Shown: one piece after another, positions 19,228 to 27,172 of the stretch
Numbering within the stretch: the stretch's first letter is position 1
How the letters are laid out: each line of letters opens with the position of its first letter
DNA from: Jaenimonas drosophilae
Taxonomy: Eukaryota > Euglenozoa > Kinetoplastea > Trypanosomatida > Trypanosomatidae
Assembly: GCA_030849065.1 (NCBI GenBank)
Contig: JASAON010001451.1
Location: 1-31,089, forward strand
Length of the DNA: 31,089 nt
Direction of reading: 5' to 3'
Program-made: the position numbers and the translations under genes
Notes under the pieces: generated by a model
Database searches by the model: none
What the model saw: only the letters and a program-made list of their open reading frames with translations
What the model was told of the DNA's origin: nothing

Positions 19228-19966
19228 GGTGTGTTGTGTGTTTTGAAGCTCTCTTTATTTGCTGTTGGTGTTGTTGTTGTGTACGACGTATTCTCTTGTT
19301 GCAGCCCCCCTATTCCATCGCAACACATCCCCGTCTGGGATGCATCTGCGGAGCCTATCTCCTCCTCAGATACATCCCAGCTCAGGTGTTGTCGTTGCGT
19401 TTTTTTTTTCATGTGTGGCCAACACTTCTGGAGCCATCACTCTTCACCAGCTCTCCCCCTCTTCCATCCTCCTCCCCTCCACATGGAGGCGGGCCAACAC
19501 ACACACGTGCGCACACGAAGCACATCGCCGCATCCTCCGCAATCTTGTGTTCTTTCGTGTGAGTGCATCTCCTGCTTACCCCCAAAACCCCAACATCATC
19601 ATCATCTTCATCTTCATGTGCTGCTGTGCCGTCTGTTGCCACTCTCTCTGATGCACTATCTCATCCCGCCACTCGTTCTTCTTTCGTGTTGTAGCTTAAC
19701 CAAAGCACCCTTCCCACACCTCCTCATTCTTCTTACGGCGTGTGCAGCCAACATACATATTGATTGCCGCACATACTCGCTGACGTCTTTTTTGTTTTCT
19801 CTACATTTATTTTTCTTGTTCTTGTTGTTGGTGTTCTGATCGCATCCCGTTGTGCAACTCATCCAGCAGCCGTTCATCCCTCTCATTCAGTGATTTTCTT
19901 TGCGCTCGCAAATATCGCGATCGCACCATCCTTCAAAAAAGAAAAATTTCTCCCGTTTTTTTTTGG
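19228..19966. other. C/T-rich intergenic spacer
   Basis: Pyrimidine-rich on the plus strand, with (GTT)n near 19265-19280, a run of ten T's around 19400-19409, and many CCTCC blocks. No coding region supported; open frames here use non-ATG starts and are rich in Leu, Ser, Pro and Cys because of the base bias. The last part (19867-19966) is the probable 5' UTR of the receptor cyclase. Confidence 0.65.
19786..19866 (+). promoter_or_regulatory. Candidate polypyrimidine tract and spliced-leader acceptor
   Basis: A long T-rich tract (19788-19838) is followed by CCAG at 19863-19866, with an alternative TCAG ending at 19890. Either gives a 5' UTR of about 75-100 nt before ATG 19967. Confidence 0.45.
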
Positions 19967-22900
19967 ATGATGCCTCCCCGTACATCCCATCACATGGCAA
20001 ATCCTGCCCGCTTTTGTGCAGATCTTCTTCTCATTGTCGTGGTGGCAACGCTGCTCTCCGCCTTTCCATGTAGTGCCGCCACAACCATTCTCAACGTGAT
20101 GGTGGAGGGGCAGGTGCCACCCGAGGAGGCCAACATCGCCCTGGGCGTTCAAGCCGCCGCCAAGGAGTTTGGCATCACCATAAGTTCCGTGTCGCTCCCC
20201 GCCAACTACGCCAACCTCCCCAGCGCCATCGTTTCCGCCGCCAAGGCCGCCAGTGCCGCAGCCGTCTTTGGCATGTATGATGATCAAGGTGCCTCTGCCA
20301 TCATGACCACCACCAACTTTGGTGATTTGGTTCTCTTTGGCCCCTACACACAAGCCTCAACCTTGCGCCAGTTCAATGAAAACATCTACTTCATGTCTGC
20401 CGACCCCACGGCGGAGTTTCAGGCCTTGCTGAAGCAGGCCATCGTGAGATACTCAGAGGGCTATTTTGCTCTGGGCAGCGTTGGTTGGATGTTCTTGACG
20501 GGCGGCGTGGATGATGATACCGTCATGCTCAACGCCCTCACGACGCAGATGGCCAACCTCGGTTGCAACCCGCCCATTGTGTACCACCAAGCCGCCGACT
20601 CAACCTTCTCCACGGCCACCTTCAACACCTACATGAGCTCACCACCAACCTCGATGTTCGTCTTTGGCCAACGTGGCACCCACACCTCCGCCTTCTTCAC
20701 CGCCCTCGTCACCAGCGCCGAGGTGATCAACGCACCAAACTTCTATGTGGTGGCGCCCTTCGCCCTCATTCAGAGCTTGTCTGACGCCTACACCGCCATC
20801 ACAGCATCCAAGTTGGCGTCCACGAGCCTGTGGTTTACCTCGCCCATTCCTCTCCCATCGGACACCCGCTTCGCTGCCGCCGCAACCTTCGCCACGCAAA
20901 TCAAGAACATTGGCGTCACTACCCCCGTCGCCAGCCTTCCCATCCTCTTCTCGTACTTTGGATGGATCTCTGGCCAGCAGCTCAACTACATCCTCAACCA
21001 CTACAACCTTGATGGTGGCACCAACTACGCCGCCATCAAGAGCAACGTCTTTATGCAGAATCGCTACCTCATTGGCACCGACATCGTCCTGGGCGACTAC
21101 GGCGGCGTCTGCGCCAACTCCGTCACCGCCACACGTCTCGGTGGCACCTGCAACTGCAACTCAGGCGGCCGTTATGTGGCCATCATCACCTTGACTTTTG
21201 GCGGCGCCCAAGTCACTGTCACGAAAGAGACAGAAACGTTCATCCCACTGGATCAGTGCTTCAGCTCCTCCGCCACGTTGGCGGCTGCCAGCGCGCCCGT
21301 CGCCCTCCCGATTCATGGTGCAGTCGTGGATATAACCAGCGATACGAGCCTCACGGACGTTTCTTCACAGGTGTTGGCCGCGCAAAAGGCCTCTTCCACC
21401 TACGCCCCCTCTGGCGCCACCACCACCCTGGCGGTGCAATCCGTCTCGGCGACGAGCACCACCACCGTCAACACCGCCATTTCAGCCGCCTCGCGTCAGT
21501 CGCCGCTTTCCGTCGTGAGCGGCCCACTCCCGTTCGCGGCGTTTCAAACCACAGTGGGCCAGGTGGTGATGGAGCCCGTTGTGGCGCCCGTGGATGAGAT
21601 GCCCTCCAACGCCTCCAACACCCTCTACCTCTCCGCCACCTTCCCACAACAAATCATGTATATTGCCCAGCACCTCAGCTCCGTCATCACCAGCGCCACC
21701 GCGACCACCGCCACCAACCGCATCCACCTCCGCACCCGCACGCAGACGAGCGAGGAGCTCATCTTCTTCACCAACCGCGCGCTCAGCAACTACAAGCTTC
21801 AGCTCTCTTCTGCCTACGGGGTGGGTGCCACCATCGCCTCCATCACCAGCACAATGCCCACATCGGGCTACATCTTTGTGTGTGGCATGACCTCGGCCGA
21901 TGTGGCACCCCTCATCACCTTCCTCGCCGCCAACAGCGGTGCAACGGTCATCCTCTCCCTTGACACCATCACGGTTTTCTACGCCGCCCTCACCGCCGCC
22001 ATCGGCACCCAGACCGCCGTCATGAAACAAATCTGGTTCGCCACCAATATTCCCCTCTGGACCCAGACCGGCAGCTCCAACTCAGTGCAAAAGTACATCA
22101 CCACACTCGGCGCGAGCGCACGCACCCCGTCCGCGGTCCGCGGGCTCCTGGCGAGCCTCGCCGTGTACGCGGGCACCGCGCTGAGCACCAACGTCACGAC
22201 GAACGGCTTCTTGGCAAGTTGGTATCAGCAACAGTTTCTGACCGTGGACGGCGCCACCTACGGCCCCTACTGGAGAAACTGCGTCGTCTTCCCGCCCGGC
22301 GTGGAGCGGCCCTGCGTCATGAATTACGGCGCGCGGCAGGTGTCGGTGTACGCGTGGTCGTCGGTGTCCGATACCTCCACCGCGAGCCTCGCCGCCGCCA
22401 CCACCACCCCCATCACCCTCGGCACCCCAATGAATTTTTTGGCCGAGAGCACCACCGCCACCACCACCACCACCTCCACCCCATCCACCTCCACCACCAC
22501 CACGTCCACGACAACCACCACAACCACCCTATCTCCATGCGCCATCACAACAACCACCTCCAAGCCCATTGAGTACACCACGAAGCCACCAACCACGACG
22601 GTTGCGCCAACCTCCTCTCCAAGCAAACACACCAAATCCACCGTGTGGAAGTACTTCGTTGTGGCCCTGGAGTTTGTGGTGATTTTGGCCGCCTGCTGCC
22701 TCATTTACCACATCCTCTTCGTGGCGGACCGCTCCGCGAGCCGAGACCCGCCCACTGACACAGACGCGCCGACCTCCATCCTCGTCATTGAGGTGGACGG
22801 ATGGAAGGCCATCCACGAGGCGGTGCCAGAGCAGGCCACGCGCTGCATCCGCAAGTACCGCGCCAGGGTTTTGAATTTGGTGGCGAGAAGCCCATGTTAC

Positions 22901-23812
22901 ATTGCCCGGGTGGTGGATGACTTGTACATGATCGTCTCCGTCAACCCCATCGACGTCATGAATCTGGCCAAGCAACTTCAGGTGGATATGCACAAGATGC
23001 GTGGGGAGGATGTGGAGGCCATCGAGTCTGTCTACAACAGCCGAGGAATGGGCCCCTCGGCTATCCCAGGCCTGCGCCTCCGCATGGGCATTCACACGGA
23101 GCCCGTCGACATCATCTTCAACGTGGCCACGGGGCTCTACGAGTACTACGGCGCCGGTTGCCGCATCGCTGCCCGGACGGAGCGCTGTGCTCAGGGAGGA
23201 CAGATTCTGCTGACGAGTGCCGCCTGCAACTCCCTCTCCGAGGCCCAACTCGCCACCCTCAATATCATCTCACTGGGCCAGCGTGTCTTCCCCGAGCAAA
23301 GCGTTGACCTCTTCGAGATGGAGGCGGTGCGAGACCGCATCATTGGCACTCTCTCCTCCAATGCGGCCAACCTCAGTCCCTCCGATCCCATCCTGACGAT
23401 GTGCGACGGCTCCACGACCCCCGCCGCCACCATGGTCGCCCACGAGGTGCTCACAGTGATGCACAACATGCTGCCCATTGGGGAGCGCATCAAGCTGCTT
23501 CGGGCCAAGTGTGAGCTCTGCGGCTTCCCACCTCTCCCATCCAAGGGCTTCATGTCCAAGGAGGAGTACGCCGACGCCCTCATTGGACAGCTCGCCGACA
23601 GTGCCGGGCGTGCAGCCGAGTCCAGTCTCGCCCCACTCCTCTCCACTGGCCAAGCCCACAAATCCTTGTCCGATGACAGGTACAACTCCGCCAAGGCCAA
23701 GCCCACCTTCACAAAGAGCGACAGCCTCTCCTCCGTCACCCAGAACGACACGGCCAAGTCCAAGTCAGACCCCTATGACTTGGAATCCCAGCAATCGGAC
23801 GGTGGCAACTAA
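19967..23812 (+). CDS. Receptor-type class III adenylate cyclase-like protein (ESAG4/GRESAG4 family), probably catalytically altered
   Basis: The first ATG is 19967, with a second at 19970; the frame upstream lacks ATG. Product 1281 aa. A signal peptide core (LLLIVVVATLLSAFPCSA) ends near residue 38. Ectodomain module 1 (about 39-431) has family landmarks GPYT (125-128), YFGWISGQQ and GDYGGVC (376-382). Module 2 (about 518-802) follows a Ser/Ala/Thr linker. Then come a Thr-rich mucin-like stalk (828-890), one membrane helix (about 896-919) and a class III cyclase homology domain (about 937-1120), with a C-terminal tail ending QQSDGGN. In active trypanosomatid cyclases the first metal Asp lies in FTDIESS; here the aligned residue is E942. 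The second metal Asp is kept (D985), but the adjacent Gly is D984. The base-selecting Lys and Asp align with R981 and E1059, and the catalytic Asn with R1066; Arg (R1070) is kept. The fold is clear; activity is doubtful. It may act as a ligand-sensing surface receptor or as a dimer partner. Confidence 0.95.
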   Translation: MMPPRTSHHMANPARFCADLLLIVVVATLLSAFPCSAATTILNVMVEGQVPPEEANIALGVQAAAKEFGITISSVSLPANYANLPSAIVSAAKAASAAAVFGMYDDQGASAIMTTTNFGDLVLFGPYTQASTLRQFNENIYFMSADPTAEFQALLKQAIVRYSEGYFALGSVGWMFLTGGVDDDTVMLNALTTQMANLGCNPPIVYHQAADSTFSTATFNTYMSSPPTSMFVFGQRGTHTSAFFTALVTSAEVINAPNFYVVAPFALIQSLSDAYTAITASKLASTSLWFTSPIPLPSDTRFAAAATFATQIKNIGVTTPVASLPILFSYFGWISGQQLNYILNHYNLDGGTNYAAIKSNVFMQNRYLIGTDIVLGDYGGVCANSVTATRLGGTCNCNSGGRYVAIITLTFGGAQVTVTKETETFIPLDQCFSSSATLAAASAPVALPIHGAVVDITSDTSLTDVSSQVLAAQKASSTYAPSGATTTLAVQSVSATSTTTVNTAISAASRQSPLSVVSGPLPFAAFQTTVGQVVMEPVVAPVDEMPSNASNTLYLSATFPQQIMYIAQHLSSVITSATATTATNRIHLRTRTQTSEELIFFTNRALSNYKLQLSSAYGVGATIASITSTMPTSGYIFVCGMTSADVAPLITFLAANSGATVILSLDTITVFYAALTAAIGTQTAVMKQIWFATNIPLWTQTGSSNSVQKYITTLGASARTPSAVRGLLASLAVYAGTALSTNVTTNGFLASWYQQQFLTVDGATYGPYWRNCVVFPPGVERPCVMNYGARQVSVYAWSSVSDTSTASLAAATTTPITLGTPMNFLAESTTATTTTTSTPSTSTTTTSTTTTTTTLSPCAITTTTSKPIEYTTKPPTTTVAPTSSPSKHTKSTVWKYFVVALEFVVILAACCLIYHILFVADRSASRDPPTDTDAPTSILVIEVDGWKAIHEAVPEQATRCIRKYRARVLNLVARSPCYIARVVDDLYMIVSVNPIDVMNLAKQLQVDMHKMRGEDVEAIESVYNSRGMGPSAIPGLRLRMGIHTEPVDIIFNVATGLYEYYGAGCRIAARTERCAQGGQILLTSAACNSLSEAQLATLNIISLGQRVFPEQSVDLFEMEAVRDRIIGTLSSNAANLSPSDPILTMCDGSTTPAATMVAHEVLTVMHNMLPIGERIKLLRAKCELCGFPPLPSKGFMSKEEYADALIGQLADSAGRAAESSLAPLLSTGQAHKSLSDDRYNSAKAKPTFTKSDSLSSVTQNDTAKSKSDPYDLESQQSDGGN
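22451..22636 (+). repeat. (ACC/ACA)n tract encoding Thr-rich extracellular stalk
   Basis: Mixed ACC, ACA and ACG codons with TCC/CCA encode the 63-residue Thr/Ser/Pro stalk before the membrane helix. This composition is typical of heavily O-glycosylated spacer regions; glycosylation itself is inferred. Confidence 0.7.
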
Positions 23813-24328
23813 GCTAGACCCGCGTGTCGTTGTTGTTGCTTCTTGGTTATCATTTTTGTCAATTTTTTTCAAGCCGTTTTCAGTTCTTCTCACCTTCACT
23901 CGCGCGTCACTCCACATGGTGCGGAGCTGACGCGGATGCGCTCGCCGAAGCATTGTTTCAAGGTATTTTCATCCTCACCCTCTCGAACTAACACACATTC
24001 AGAGAACTAACTGCACGCGATTCTTGTTTATTTGTATGGATGTACTGCTTTCTTCTTTTACTGGGGCAACGCCTGGGTCACCCCCATATGATGTGCGGAC
24101 CCGGGGTATGTATGTCCACAGTGGCCATCTGTTATGGGATGAGGGTTTCACCACCAGTACAATCAACAGCCAATAAAGACGACATGCCAAGTCGATGCTA
24201 TCAGACATGCTCCTGCACCCATCCAATCCACCGACTTCCCCTCTTCCTTTTGACAAGGCATAGGGAAAAACGCAGAGCTTCAGCAGAATAGTATAGCGAG
24301 GAACGCTACGGCAGTGAATGCAAAAAAA
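23813..24328. other. Intergenic region between cyclase and tRNA genes
   Basis: The first 180 nt are T-rich 3' UTR. From about 24040 the composition changes to mixed, non-repetitive sequence unlike the other spacers. It includes an 8-bp imperfect stem (CCTGGGTC around 24070 with GACCCGGG around 24098). A minus-strand frame (24256 down to 23999) looks protein-like in the middle but has no recognisable domain and ends in low-quality sequence. I could not identify an RNA gene here. The T7 run at 24322-24328, read on the minus strand, terminates the tRNA-Glu. Confidence 0.5.
24322..24328 (-). terminator. RNA polymerase III terminator of tRNA-Glu
   Basis: Seven A's on the plus strand, i.e. T7 on the transcribed strand, start immediately after the tRNA 3' end. 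This is the standard Pol III stop signal. Confidence 0.85.
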
Positions 24329-24400
24329 TTCCGGTGCCGGGGATCGAACCCGGGTCTAGCGGGTGAGAGCCGCTTGTTCTAGCCACTATACCACACCGGA
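24329..24400 (-). tRNA. tRNA-Glu (anticodon CTC)
   Basis: Read on the minus strand, the 72-nt sequence folds as a cloverleaf. The acceptor stem is TCCGGTG with CACCGGA, plus a discriminator A. The anticodon arm is AGCGG-CTCTCAC-CCGCT, giving anticodon CTC for GAG codons. The T-arm contains GGTTCGATCCC. The 5' end TCCGGTGTGGTATAGTGGC has the usual tRNA-Glu D-arm and A box; the B box lies in the T-arm. No intron. CCA is not encoded, as normal in eukaryotes. It decodes glutamate and is transcribed by Pol III, opposite to all protein genes in the window and 55 nt downstream of the tRNA-Gly. Confidence 0.97.
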
Positions 24401-24448
24401 TATGTTAAACAATAATGTGTTGTTAAAGAGAAACGTTGTAGCTTCTAG

Positions 24449-24452
24449 AAAA
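24449..24452 (-). terminator. RNA polymerase III terminator of tRNA-Gly
   Basis: AAAA on the plus strand (T4 in the transcript), 3 nt beyond the tRNA-Gly 3' end. A minimal but sufficient Pol III terminator; it indicates that the two tRNAs are separate transcription units. Confidence 0.75.
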
Positions 24453-24455
24453 CTT

Positions 24456-24526
24456 TGCGCAGTCCGGGAATCGAACCCGGGCCTCCCGCGTGGCAGGCGA
24501 GAATTCTACCACTAGACCAACTGCGC
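24456..24526 (-). tRNA. tRNA-Gly (anticodon GCC)
   Basis: Minus-strand 71-nt cloverleaf. The acceptor stem is GCGCAGT with ACTGCGC plus discriminator A. The D-arm contains TGGTCTAGTGGT (A box), the anticodon arm is CTCGC-CTGCCAC-GCGGG (anticodon GCC, reading GGC/GGT), and the T-arm contains GGTTCGATTCCC (B box). No intron and no encoded CCA. The 5' end lies at the edge of the GC-rich C-tract/G-tract island, so the tRNA marks the boundary between normal and anomalous sequence. Confidence 0.97.
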
Positions 24527-25700
24527 TTCGGTGCTCACTCTTTTTCGGTTATGAATAATCAATCTCTTTCACGACGTTGCCGCCGTTTCGGCGGGCCCGT
24601 TGCGTTTTTGAGGGGCCAAAAAAAACCTGCCGCGGCGCACGACGAAACGATTGCCCCCCCCGCCCCCCCCCCCAAAAAAAAACCCCATTTCATTCGACCA
24701 CCTCTCCAGAGGGAACCCCAATCACGCCCACCAACAGCTCTTTTTTCCCCCAATACCCCGGCGGCGTTTTGGGTTCCATGGAGGAATTGGTTTTTATTTC
24801 CCCGATTTCGGCCCTCTCCCCCGAGCGCACCCGCCCCCCACCGGCGCGCGCCAACGCCGCCATTCCCCGAGTTCCCCCCCCCCTTGCCCCCGCACGGATA
24901 TATTCAAAGCCGCAAGCCATCCAGGCGCCCCGTTGTTTGCAAAAGGGCGGGCGGATTTGAAGCAGCGGGCGGCCGCGCAGAGAATCCCCCCATCATTTCA
25001 GGCGCAAGGGAAAAAAGTTTCGGAATGCCCCCTTTACAAAAGCAGGGGGCGGTGCCATTTCTGAACGAGCATCGGCAGGGCTATGCGATTCGTGCGCCAA
25101 TCATTTCCGCTTCGCATTCCATTCCACCCCCCCCCCGCGCAGACGCGCCAAAAAAAGGCCAGGTGGCGCCGGGGGGGTCGGGGGGAATCGAACATGCCCG
25201 CTGTGTGGTTTCGCCCTCTCCGAACTTTGGCGGGGCGGCCCCTCTCCTCCAAGAGGCGCCGCCCCCCGCGCAACCCCCGTTTTGAGATCGCGATGGGTTG
25301 GCTTTCGCCTGTCGAAATGGGGGGGGGGGCGATTCTTGTGGAAGTGAATCGGGTTTCTGAAACGCGAAAAATGCCAGATTTGTAGTGCAGTGTTTTCCTC
25401 CTTCCCGACTTGTTTTATGCGGGTGGCTTTCCAAACGATCTGAGGAGAAGATCTTTTAGAACTGCCACATTGGCCCCAGCCCCTGGATCTCATTCTGCGG
25501 AAAGCCTTGCGGTTTTTGTGGGTGGCGCGGGCGTTTGGCGGCGTGAGGTCGGATTGGTGGCGTGGCGGGCCCCGGAACTGTTCGGCCTCGCTTGCGGGCG
25601 GGGGTTGGTGGGGGGGGGGGGTTGCGATGCATTTGCGGGGTGGGGGGGGGGGTTCTGGGCCGGAGCAAGCGCGCTTTTGAACCTCGGATATCCTGTCGCC
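24527..25700. other. GC-rich island with C-tracts switching to G-tracts
   Basis: No gene supported. From about 24580 the plus strand carries C-runs: 8 and 11 C's at 24654-24673 (followed by nine A's), 10 at 24874-24883, and 10 at 25127-25136. From about 25170 it switches to G-runs: 7 and 6 at 25171-25185, 11 at 25319-25329, 12 at 25610-25621, and 11 at 25642-25652. Apparent Pro- and Gly-rich frames follow from this. The island differs in GC content and repeat type from everything else in the window. It is either a real boundary element (G-tracts are known at kinetoplastid transcription start regions) or noisy assembly of a difficult stretch. Confidence 0.7.
25232..25265. repeat. Near-perfect GC-rich hairpin
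   Basis: A 14-nt left arm (25232-25245, GGGGCGGCCCCTCT) and right arm (25252-25265, AGAGGCGCCGCCCC) are reverse complements except for one position, around a 6-nt loop. It sits close to the point where C-tracts give way to G-tracts. No T-run follows, so it is not an obvious Pol III terminator. Confidence 0.7.
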
Positions 25701-27172
25701 CTCGCAGGCGGTTTCATTAACCAGTGTGATTGCAATACCTGTGGCCTTTGTTGGCCCTCAATATCCAGTCATTACAAAACAAATAGTGTGTTTCCCGTGT
25801 TTGCTGTCCAGGGGCCCCCTCCGCTGTGATGCTGGATGCTTCACGCTCTTACTTGTTCTTCGGTATTCGACGTCAGCGTCACTTTCTCCACCAAAACCGT
25901 GCGGTTGGCTGAATGAAACCACCTGCTCTGCTCTAACAAGGAGCGTGGATGATGCTGATCACCGCTTGCCCAGTAGGGGATCCTCTGAGTTTTGACTGGA
26001 GCTGCGTATAATGCGCTGCCTGAGGATGTCTTTGCGTCATTGTTGTTGGAGCCCCTTTGCAGTTGCGTGCGGAAGACCCAGTCTCGATCCTATTGAATGG
26101 AGCTGTACTGCCAGTGAGTTGGAGTTGCAGTCTTGTGTCTCTGTACTGGGGGTTCGACCTGCTTCAGTTTATTGTGGTCTCGCTGGAGTGTTGAACATGA
26201 TGGTGCGTTTCTTTAGTTCTGTTGCCGAATACTGGGGTCCATTGTGCGGTCTTGACCTCTGGCCTTCACTGATGCATACACGTTTCGCCTGCGTGGCTCG
26301 CCTTTCTCACGGAGAGCGTTACTGGACCCCTGCATGTGGTTACTAAGCTACGTTCCTCAGTTCCAATGCTGAAATTGATGTGAATTGTGCACGGCGCCAG
26401 CATGAAGGACTTCGAGAAGATCGCGTGTGTATCTGGGTGTTGCTCTGTTAGGTGTTCAAGCCAACGATAGCATTTTGACGGTGAAACGCATCGCACCAAA
26501 TCAAGGAGTTTGAGAGTTTTCACGATGATGTTTGGTGACGTGTAGCAATCAACATTCACACACCTTTCTACCTGTGAGCAAAGACATCGTGAGATCCCTA
26601 ATCACCAGGTATGTGTGGGTGAGGTTGCTGTTTTGTTTGCTGCCATTTGCACGGTGCAACACACATTTTGGCTTCTTCGGGATCATATTTTTGAGCCAGG
26701 TTAAGTCAACATCAGTCTCGCGCTGAGGTGGACCCGAATAGCTGTAATGCAATTGCCAAGCTAATTACTTTCCAGTGCGGTTCGAGTTTTCTCTCCCACG
26801 TTGTGTAGTGTGGTGCGTGTATGGTCTGTGGGCGAGTACAGTTGCTACTGGCACACTTTGTCTTCATATGCTGCGTCTGGCGACTGTGTACTTTGCTGCT
26901 GTCAAACTTCACGCCGTGGCTTCCTAGTTCTTTCGTGGACAGTGCTTGGGTTTGCAACATGTACGAATTTACAAAATACTCTCTTGACTGTGCTCTCCGA
27001 TCCACTAAAGCCAACTACGTAGAAATGAAAATCATGCGCATTTGCAACTTCCACTAAAAACACACAATTACATACGTGAATCTTCTTTCCGCATGTTCGA
27101 ACTTAATACTACTTACTCCACTGGCCGTGTTAAAGCACTACAACTTCTTCCCATCCTACAGCCTCACTCAAC
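25701..27172. other. Non-repetitive intergenic region without recognisable gene
   Basis: Base composition here is balanced and unlike both the GC island and the T-rich spacers. Moderate open frames exist on both strands (26011-26346 plus with an ATG; 26559 down to 26266 minus without one), but none shows a domain I know. The sequence may be decayed coding DNA. The last 30 nt include the acceptor tract of the pseudogene. Confidence 0.5.
27141..27161 (+). promoter_or_regulatory. Candidate spliced-leader acceptor of the receptor-cyclase pseudogene
   Basis: A pyrimidine-rich stretch ends in TACAG at 27157-27161, 11 nt before ATG 27173. An intact-looking acceptor next to the original start suggests the pseudogene could still be transcribed and trans-spliced. 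Confidence 0.45.

Noticed and set aside
19231..19839. 202-codon plus-strand frame before the cyclase
   Set aside because: Non-ATG start and composition set by the T/C-rich spacer; it overlaps the probable acceptor tract.
22529..23248. 239-codon minus-strand frame
   Set aside because: Antisense shadow of the well-supported cyclase coding region.
25183..25193. Minus-strand B-box-like GTTCGATTCCC, possible third tRNA
   Set aside because: The flanks do not pair as a T-stem, and no acceptor, D or anticodon arm is visible.
24455..25285. 276-codon Pro-rich plus-strand frame
   Set aside because: It runs through the antisense of the tRNA-Gly and the C-tract island; there is no domain, and the Pro content comes from C-runs.
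26011..26346. 111-codon ATG frame in the right intergenic region
   Set aside because: No recognisable domain, Cys/Trp/Leu-scattered composition, and competing frames on both strands.
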